A stretch of 6,423 bases of DNA from CBDUBU01 sp965365465 (lineage in GTDB: Bacteria > Bacteroidota > Rhodothermia > Rhodothermales > DASSAV01). Shown here piece by piece: positions 5,458 to 6,423 of this stretch. The position numbers and the translations under genes are program-made. The stretch lies in assembly GCA_965365465.1 (NCBI GenBank), contig CBDUBU010000237.1, forward strand, positions 1-6,423, given 5' to 3'. The notes under the pieces were generated by a model. The model was not told the DNA's origin, did no database searches, and worked only from the letters and a program-made list of their open reading frames with translations. Position 1 is the stretch's first letter. Each line of letters opens with the position of its first letter.

Positions 5458-6423
5458 TTAGCGTCCGCTCCGGTAGCGTTCTGCCAGGCACTGGGCTTCC
5501 GCCGCCAGCCGCGCGACCAGTTCGGGCGGATCGAGCACTGTCACGCCGATGCCCCAGCCCTGCACGAAAGAGCGCACTTCTTCCAGCCCCTGCACCTCGT
5601 AGGAGACCACGAGCCGCCCGTCCGGGCGCTCTTCCTCGACAATCTGGGTGCGGTGGTACTCCTTTTCACGGAAATAGGGCGCGCGATCCGGCTCGACGAG
5701 CAGCCGCACGGTATGCACCTCGCCGCCGGCCAGCGCGCTGAAGCGGTCGCGGAAATATCCCTCCGGATCGAAACCCTCCGGCGGTGTGAAATAAGCCATT
5801 TCTTCTTTCGGATCGCACAGCGTGATGCGCGCGATCCGGCTCAGCGCGAAGTCGAGCACCTTCTGCCGTTTATGACACCAGGCAGCGACGAGCCACGAGC
5901 CGCCGGGAAAGGCCATCGACAGGGGGTTGATCTTGCGATTCTGCGAGTGCTCGCCCGTGGAAGCCGTGAAGTAGTCGATGCGCACCGACCGGCATTCGCC
6001 GATGGCATGTTGCAAGGTCTGGAAGACGTGCGGGTCGAGGTGGGTGACGGGAGCTGTGTTGAAATGCCATTTCCTCGGCAGTTCTTCCATCTCGAAGGTG
6101 TGCGCCTGGGGAGCCAGTTCTGCCAGCAGCTTGCCGAAGGCGCGACGGAGGGGCGCGCCCAGGGGGGTTGCGTGCAACGCCGCGGCAGCGGCTTCGGCGG
6201 CCACGGCGAGGGCGAGCATCTCTTCTTCGTCGAACTCGAACCCGCGCACGGTGGTTTGCTGGTGCTCGGGGGCCACGTAAAAGAGCTTGGTGCGTCCCTC
6301 GCGCTTTTCCTGAATGGGCGTCCCTTCTTCCTGAAGCTGGACGATCAGCCGCCGGGCGTGCCGCTCGGAGCGAAGGCGCAGTTTCTCGCGTACGTCGTCG
6401 AGCGAGAGGTGACAACCCTGGTT
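5458..6423 (-). CDS. WYL-domain transcriptional regulator (partial, N-terminus off the right edge)
   Basis: The frame is open from the right edge to TAA at 5458-5460, giving 321 visible residues. An in-frame GTG at 6276 is not the real start, because coding continues upstream as a winged helix-turn-helix: LSLDDVREKLRLRSERHARR (6-25), a wing with KREGRTKLFYV (40-50). After a helical linker comes the WYL domain, with VRIDYFTASTGE (147-158), NRKINPL (162-168), GGSWLVAAWCH (174-184) and FALSRI (192-197). The signature Trp-Tyr-Leu reads Trp-Leu-Val here. The C-terminal part (about 210-321) looks like the WCX extension. WYL proteins are often encoded beside cas operons and act as repressors or activators that sense a ligand, possibly a nucleic acid. 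As the first co-directional gene before the cas cluster, it probably regulates that cluster. Only a few N-terminal residues are likely missing. Confidence 0.92.
   Translation of the reverse strand, partial: NQGCHLSLDDVREKLRLRSERHARRLIVQLQEEGTPIQEKREGRTKLFYVAPEHQQTTVRGFEFDEEEMLALAVAAEAAAAALHATPLGAPLRRAFGKLLAELAPQAHTFEMEELPRKWHFNTAPVTHLDPHVFQTLQHAIGECRSVRIDYFTASTGEHSQNRKINPLSMAFPGGSWLVAAWCHKRQKVLDFALSRIARITLCDPKEEMAYFTPPEGFDPEGYFRDRFSALAGGEVHTVRLLVEPDRAPYFREKEYHRTQIVEEERPDGRLVVSYEVQGLEEVRSFVQGWGIGVTVLDPPELVARLAAEAQCLAERYRSGR

Noticed and set aside
4608..5741. A 377-codon plus-strand open frame opposite the cas4-like gene and the WYL gene
   Set aside because: It is low-complexity, Arg/Ala/Pro-rich, and spans two real genes and their spacer, which is typical of a shadow frame in GC-rich DNA.
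1..6423. CRISPR repeat-spacer array, tRNA or rRNA genes
   Set aside because: No regularly spaced direct repeats of 25-40 bases and no RNA-gene signatures were seen; nearly the whole window is coding on the minus strand.

Overview
The window is a stretch of a Class 1, type I CRISPR-Cas locus from an unidentified bacterium. Every real gene lies on the minus strand, so the operon reads from high to low coordinates. In transcription order it holds a WYL-domain regulator (start cut off by the right edge), a Cas4-like PD-(D/E)XK nuclease, the crRNA endoribonuclease Cas6, a decayed transposase fragment, Cas5, the helicase-nuclease Cas3, and a large-subunit candidate (Cas8-like) cut off by the left edge. 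There is no cas1, cas2 or cas7 and no repeat-spacer array in view; if the locus is complete, they should lie past the left edge or elsewhere. The Cas5 has a GRxEDL-like motif seen in Cas5 of I-A/I-B type systems and a separate Cas6 is present, so a I-B-like system is the best guess. The subtype cannot be fixed without naming the large subunit.

Layout. 5458-6423: WYL regulator. 5364-5457: short spacer with a GC-rich hairpin and T-run, a possible attenuator. 4623-5363: Cas4-like nuclease. 4522-4622: AT-rich spacer that may hold a promoter or leader for cas6. 3847-4521: Cas6. 3635-3846: C-terminal remnant of a REP-associated (IS200-like, Y1) tyrosine transposase, filling the whole gap between cas6 and cas5. 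3060-3632: Cas5. 814-3063: Cas3, overlapping cas5 by 4 nt (ATGA). 1-798: Cas8-like gene, 15 nt after cas3, with a good ribosome binding site.

How the parts would work together: Cas6 cuts precursor crRNA. Cas5 and the large subunit (with Cas7 off-window) would form the Cascade effector. Cas3 is recruited to the target and degrades it with its HD nuclease and DEVH helicase. The Cas4-like nuclease may trim prespacers. The WYL protein probably controls the operon.

The most notable feature is mosaicism. Hand counts on sample 60-base lines give about 47-58% GC in cas8/cas3/cas5 and about 63-75% in cas6/cas4/WYL. The step falls at the transposase remnant. This suggests that two cas modules of different origin were joined there, or that one half was replaced. 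The organism cannot be named; mid-to-high GC and a RAYT-type transposase are compatible with many phyla.
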